Assembly: GCA_964463485.1 (NCBI GenBank)
Contig: CAYXDO010000105.1
Location: forward strand, 1 to 36,842
DNA length: 36,842 bases
Source: CAYXDO01 sp964463485
Lineage (GTDB): Bacteria > Myxococcota > Kuafuiibacteriia > Kuafuiibacteriales > Kuafuiibacteriaceae
Direction of reading: 5' to 3'
Below the pieces are notes generated by a model. It was not told where the DNA came from. It saw only the letters and a program-made list of their open reading frames with translations, and did no database searches. Made by a program: the position numbers and the translations under genes. Shown here piece after piece: positions 34,401-36,842 of the stretch. Within the stretch, counting starts at the first letter, position 1. Each line of letters opens with the position of its first letter.

Positions 34401-34742
34401 GCCCCCTTGGTAGGCACGACGAAATCGCACGGCGGCCCACAGGCAAAAGGCAGCGCACTCCGACGCCGACTGAGTGTCGCTGGAGCGGAGCTCCACCGCG
34501 AGGGCAGCGCGGAGCGACTCCAACTCGGCGTCTGACACTCGCAGCAAGTAAAGGGGCGAGCTCGGGAGGTTTGGAGCCCCAAGCGCCGGCCCGTGGAGGC
34601 CAAGGTTGGCTCGGAGGATCTGGTCGAGGATCGAAGCGGCGCCCACGAGGAGCACAGCTTGCCACGAAACCGGCGCGGATCGATCCGTGTATGATGCTGG
34701 CCGCGGTGACGCTCGCTTCGGCGGGATGAATGAAGCCAGCAC
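31443..34742 (-). CDS. DruH/YjiT-like large protein, partner of the DUF1998 helicase
   Basis: 1099 aa from a GTG at 34742; a later start is possible because the divergent gene begins only 27 bp away. No enzyme motif recognised. Residues 1-300 are helical with many Trp/Leu. Residues about 300-760 are beta-rich, with short strand-turn repeats resembling several Ig-like sandwiches (ARGGHVTLSSARL, GKFVVELSPSETARTL). From about 830 on it is helical again. In type III Druantia two genes, DruH and DruE, suffice, DruH being a large protein of unknown fold; position, strand, size and lack of known motifs fit. The related YjiT (STY4851/ECs_5259) family is the alternative name I would test. The assignment rests on context more than on residues. 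Confidence 0.6.
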   Translation of the reverse strand: MLASFIPPKRASPRPASYTDRSAPVSWQAVLLVGAASILDQILRANLGLHGPALGAPNLPSSPLYLLRVSDAELESLRAALAVELRSSDTQSASECAAFCLWAAVRFRRAYQGGPWTWRLVLEPLAYSPPARRLYEVVRKGLSFLGRGILSGPLGTEYLFTLACEGGLPLWLLRSEGAHVRRFFRDLLRERETYPHTSSIELAWRASASVLPESLRNEILVGLSAALVDEIAQLRRRAPPSASPELWLDRYDPGWRSRLPIETDDELANELVRGLLEARAPTPARIGIDSFLSLDPPRLHRKLTLPGMLRADEVSKRFGLGPNLELPSRIELRLVRGAESHKRGALLYRQYQGDSYEVEVDHDSETTFDGELRLGFGDRSIELPGGESLGTGPWTFACSDPHHLPLRATGEARLMAEKLVVAVPASGSLEVLEGTAEPIGKLTAEARTGRALFALSGRARVSWDELEQDRSVLIESGAPSDEATSYYLRGARLANPFEDDLWLGTPTVFRVGVDGLAKAVSGRELEWRGAGGSWTATPGLGLGRVRVRTEREEVFSSPVRVLPGDFSLQAQPLARGGHVTLSSARLTDVGVAGPSAVEVRRDGGKFVVELSPSETARTLSLHLRFGAIELPIKILSPLTFTAFLRGAESMSASDLEGLASVRAVGGHAHGRGGYLVEGRLEAQGERPGKWAILGRLSSVDPTRDELGLDALRGLVAAQLSSSDQLDARVRLKISGGSGRPPVLLVQRHHAELAVEREPTQRSVSLPETWDAAESLQAFPIWRMSEPAPLRRLSERTWVLEYSACRPGPYLVVGPRGIRPLRVTVPGPIEEEESLLHAAIRTGDPIRRAELMEAAVAALERNPLDPDWSVVDGQLARLGIVPANAFDLLRRIVQRPTTAALALLRAPARHFVAIWEGLEELPMLWSTLPCEAFRRAFESLSKSTQETFGSSGSEILRGMISGFVACAPRQALYMGAILEWLSEARPELGLDLRGSPWVARARKEPAALLQIVAELSRSLPEYSPGTSDILEGAKSLGIELPGVAEDRRWLSLAPAVSAAAALGRVKVTEPLQFELRRARSIRPDEFELAHTIHLALGLSS

Positions 34743-34769
34743 TCGAGAAACGCAACACCTACTGACGCC

Positions 34770-36368
34770 GTGGACGACTTGACCACCGAAGCCTTGCGCG
34801 ACAGGTTCCCCGAGTTGTTCGATGCCGCTCCCCTTGCGGCCTCGATCGAGCGGCTGGTGGAGACCGCGCTCGAGCGGGCGAACGCCGCGCAGGTCGAAGT
34901 GCGGGCGGTCGTCGGCACACTTGGCTGGCCACCCGAGCGTGGTGATCAGCTCGTAGCATCGATCAACGAGCTGGGCGATCTCTTGGCCGAGCTCCCCTCG
35001 AAGGTGTTGGTTTGCCTCGAAGCCGAGATCGGGGCACCCTCGGACGAAGATTCCGCGTTCACAGTGACCATAGAGGTGGCGAATCGTGTCGAGCTCTCTG
35101 AGCTCCTCGGTCGACCGCTCAGCAAGGCCAAACTATGCTGGGACGCGGCGCACCGAGCTTCGGGTGCGACGCGAGCTCATCAGCGGGTCGCGGAGCTCCT
35201 GTCCTTGCGGGACCGGCACCGCGCCGAGCTCGACCGAGCGAGGGCGTGTGAGCCGTCGGCGTGGAGGGCCTCGAAGCTCGAGACCGAGGAGGCGGCCATC
35301 CTTCGCCTCGACCGGGGGATCGAAGCCCATCGACCCGAGGTGGTGCTCGAAGCGGACGTCGCCGCCAGGGCGCTCGAGGAGATCGCTGCGATCGAACGAC
35401 TCACGCTCCCGAATTTCGACGAGCTCGAAGGGCTCGTTGCGCGCCGACGGGTCTGGGTCGATCGAGACACCTACTCACTTCTTCAGACCGCCCCTGCTCG
35501 AAGCGAGGGTGCGGGGTCGCCGAAGGAGAAGAGCCGGACCTGGGGGGCCACAACTCCTCGGTGGCCTCTTGGAGAGCCCGGCGATTCCCAACGAGCTTCG
35601 GTCCCAACAACCCAGCCGACGCTGCAAGTTACCCCGCCCGCGGAGCCGTGGCGTCCACCGAGATCTTTTGCCGCCGCCGCGACGACGACGACCGAAGTCA
35701 CCCCGGCCGCAGAGCCGCGGCGTCCATCGAGGCCCTTGGGTTTCGCGGTCGCGGCCGTCGTTGCGGCGGCGCTCGTGTGGAGCGTTTCGTTCTCCGCCGG
35801 TCGGACTGTCGAAGTTTCGACGTCTAACGATCGGATCTCTCGCGACCCCTTGGAGGAGGCCCGCCGTGAAGTCCGGCGCAATCGTTGGGTCCGACTTGGC
35901 CTCGATGATCCGCGGGAAATCGACGCGGCCAAGAGCATAGGCGAGCTTCGCGAGGTCGTCCGTGCGGCCAGCGCGAAGATCGTGCCGAATCCTTCGTTCG
36001 GAAACCTCGCGCTGCGACCGCTGATTTCCAGGAACATGAAGGGCAGGTTGTTCCGTGAAGAAAAGTTGGAGTCCGGCTGGAAGCGCGTGACCATCGACCC
36101 CTCCCTAACTCAGATCGTGCGGGAGCGCGTCGGGAAGGATACTCGGGCTTCTTTGGCCTTCGAGCCAGGCCCGGGCCTGCGGCCATTCCTGAGCTCAGAG
36201 GGTACGACGGGGGTCGAGGCCTCGGCAGAGGCCCTTTGCGCAGGGATCGAGATCTGGGCGGAGCTCGCTCTCGAGATGCCGTTGTCCCTGCCGCCGCTGC
36301 ACGTGTCACTCGACAAGGCGCTGGGAAAGCTAAAGTTGATGACGCAAAGCTGTCGCGCCAACGAGTGA
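34770..36368 (+). CDS. Single-pass membrane protein with coiled coil, divergent from druH-like gene
   Basis: 532 aa from a GTG. Residues 1-235 are highly charged and helical (coiled-coil-like, with ELLSLRDRHRAELDRARA); 240-322 form a Pro/Thr/Ala linker with two copies of VTPxAEPxRPxR; 323-344 is a single membrane helix (GFAVAAVVAAALVWSVSF); the last 185 residues are probably outside the cytoplasm and contain two Cys. No family recognised. It shares a 27-bp gap with the druH-like gene on the other strand, so the two are likely co-regulated, and it may be an accessory membrane component of the defence locus or an unrelated neighbour. Confidence 0.7.
   Translation: MDDLTTEALRDRFPELFDAAPLAASIERLVETALERANAAQVEVRAVVGTLGWPPERGDQLVASINELGDLLAELPSKVLVCLEAEIGAPSDEDSAFTVTIEVANRVELSELLGRPLSKAKLCWDAAHRASGATRAHQRVAELLSLRDRHRAELDRARACEPSAWRASKLETEEAAILRLDRGIEAHRPEVVLEADVAARALEEIAAIERLTLPNFDELEGLVARRRVWVDRDTYSLLQTAPARSEGAGSPKEKSRTWGATTPRWPLGEPGDSQRASVPTTQPTLQVTPPAEPWRPPRSFAAAATTTTEVTPAAEPRRPSRPLGFAVAAVVAAALVWSVSFSAGRTVEVSTSNDRISRDPLEEARREVRRNRWVRLGLDDPREIDAAKSIGELREVVRAASAKIVPNPSFGNLALRPLISRNMKGRLFREEKLESGWKRVTIDPSLTQIVRERVGKDTRASLAFEPGPGLRPFLSSEGTTGVEASAEALCAGIEIWAELALEMPLSLPPLHVSLDKALGKLKLMTQSCRANE
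35626..35731. repeat. 37-bp imperfect direct repeat in the linker of the membrane protein
   Basis: Copies at 35626-35662 and 35695-35731 differ at five of 37 positions and encode the two VTPxAEPxRPxR units of the Pro-rich linker. Confidence 0.7.
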
Positions 36369-36461
36369 CGGCAGCGAGGCGGGCAAAGTCGCCAGCGGAG
36401 CCGTGGCGAAGCGGTGTCCGCGCCGACCGAAGGTCAAAAGGGCCGTGCGTCGGCCCGGGGC

Positions 36462-36485
36462 GGCAGCGCTGCCACGAAAACGTGG
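36462..36485. terminator. Overlapping palindrome and hairpin after the membrane protein gene
   Basis: GGCAGCGCTGCC (36462-36473) is a perfect 12-bp palindrome and overlaps CCACG-AAAA-CGTGG (36472-36485). About 95 bases after the stop at 36368, this could terminate that gene, or be alternative stems of an RNA. Confidence 0.4.
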
Positions 36486-36547
36486 TCCCAAGGGCTCGGA
36501 TTCGTGTTAGGGTCGCACCGCTCGCTGTGAACGAGGTAGGCCCTCCA

Positions 36548-36671
36548 GGGAGGCAATCCCTCCACCGCCGTCACACCTCGCCGCATTGTCGCAGCGAGGC
36601 CGGTGCTTTGGGCCAAGTCTTTGAAAACAGAAGAGAAACTCGAAAATTGAAAAACCGAGGTGTGACGGCGG
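36548..36671. ncRNA. Candidate structured RNA: hairpin plus 16-bp perfect stem
   Basis: GGGAGG (36548-36553), loop CAAT, CCCTCC (36558-36563) is directly followed by CCGCCGTCACACCTCG (36565-36580), whose exact reverse complement is at 36656-36671 with 75 bases between. A 16-bp perfect inverted repeat is unlikely by chance. The loop contains the AT-rich stretch. It may be a structured small RNA, an integrase/Cas1-type or regulator binding site in the leader, or a tiny mobile element; strand is undetermined. Confidence 0.4.
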
Positions 36672-36730
36672 AGAAAAGGCAGGTATTTCATAGACTTGAC
36701 CGAAACGAATGTCGCACGGCAACGTTGCCG

Positions 36731-36750
36731 ACCCCCTCCCCCCGGGGGGT
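36731..36750. repeat. ACCCCC / GGGGGT hairpin near the array
   Basis: ACCCCC (36731-36736) pairs with GGGGGT (36745-36750); within it CCCCCCGGGGGG (36738-36749) is itself a palindrome. It lies about 55 bases before the CRISPR-like repeat. Confidence 0.5.
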
Positions 36751-36804
36751 GTGGCGGAACGGTGCGAAAGTTGCGAGCAAGAACAAGGGGATCCAAAGGT
36801 GGCT

Positions 36805-36841
36805 GTCCGAGAACTCACCCCGCTGCGAGGGGGATTGAGAC
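36805..36841 (+). CRISPR. Probable first repeat of a CRISPR array cut by the window edge
   Basis: The last 37 bases contain an internal CCCC-N8-GGGG stem (36818-36821 with 36830-36833) and end in GGATTGAGAC, the 3' handle type (ATTGAGAC/ATTGAAAC) found in many type I and type III repeats. Only one copy is visible because the window ends one base later, so repetition cannot be shown. The exact left border is a guess. An AT-rich non-coding stretch upstream and a neighbouring defence operon support the reading. Confidence 0.55.
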
Positions 36842-36842
36842 G

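Larger units (their letters stand above)
36369..36804. other. Non-coding, hairpin-rich region ahead of a likely CRISPR array (leader)
   Basis: No convincing ORF on either strand; the frames open here are Arg- or Ser-rich shadows. The stretch 36618-36655 is unusually AT-rich for this genome (TTTGAAAACAGAAGAG and CGAAAATTGAAAAACC). Several perfect hairpins are listed separately. An AT-rich, non-coding stretch just before a CRISPR repeat is what a leader looks like. Confidence 0.5.

Overview
The window looks like a chromosomal segment from a myxobacterium-like member of the Myxococcota (class Polyangia or a relative). This is inferred from very high GC, frequent GTG/TTG starts, many large cysteine-containing lipoproteins of no known family, a multiheme cytochrome c, a V4R-type hybrid histidine kinase, and defence genes beside metabolic genes. 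No rRNA, tRNA, complete insertion sequence or integrase was seen.

Layout. Bases 1-180 hold short GAAAATC-containing repeats resembling the end of an IS21-type element, directly against an alpha/beta hydrolase (181-1047, minus). A tiny membrane ORF (1125-1211, plus) is followed by two tandem hairpins. Next is a minus-strand set, moaC, psd and a TPR-like membrane protein (3178 down to 1297). From 3312 to 15594 eight plus-strand genes lie nearly end to end: a large lipoprotein, a FadL-type barrel, a V4R hybrid kinase, a TfoX-N protein, a BMP-type nucleoside ABC transporter (binding protein, ATPase, one permease) and a twelve-heme cytochrome. A large lipoprotein (15702-18203) follows.

Bases 18287-22514 form a compact four-gene ribosomal-peptide (RiPP) cluster. 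It holds a 63-residue precursor with a double-glycine leader and a Cys/Trp/Tyr-rich core, a radical SAM-SPASM maturase, a family-2 glycosyltransferase, and a membrane VKOR-thioredoxin fusion with an N-terminal domain that looks like an inactive C39 peptidase. This set of parts combines features of radical-SAM peptides and glycocins and is the best candidate here for an undescribed biosynthetic system. Small secreted or membrane proteins, a DUF1801 protein and a second large lipoprotein follow, up to 25904.

Bases 25955-36842 look like a defence island. A 1808-residue DUF1998 helicase resembling DruE follows a 1099-residue protein in a two-gene minus-strand operon, the layout of Druantia type III. 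Divergent from it is a single-pass membrane protein. The last 474 bases are non-coding and rich in hairpins, and they end at the window edge in what looks like the first repeat of a CRISPR array. No cas gene is in view.
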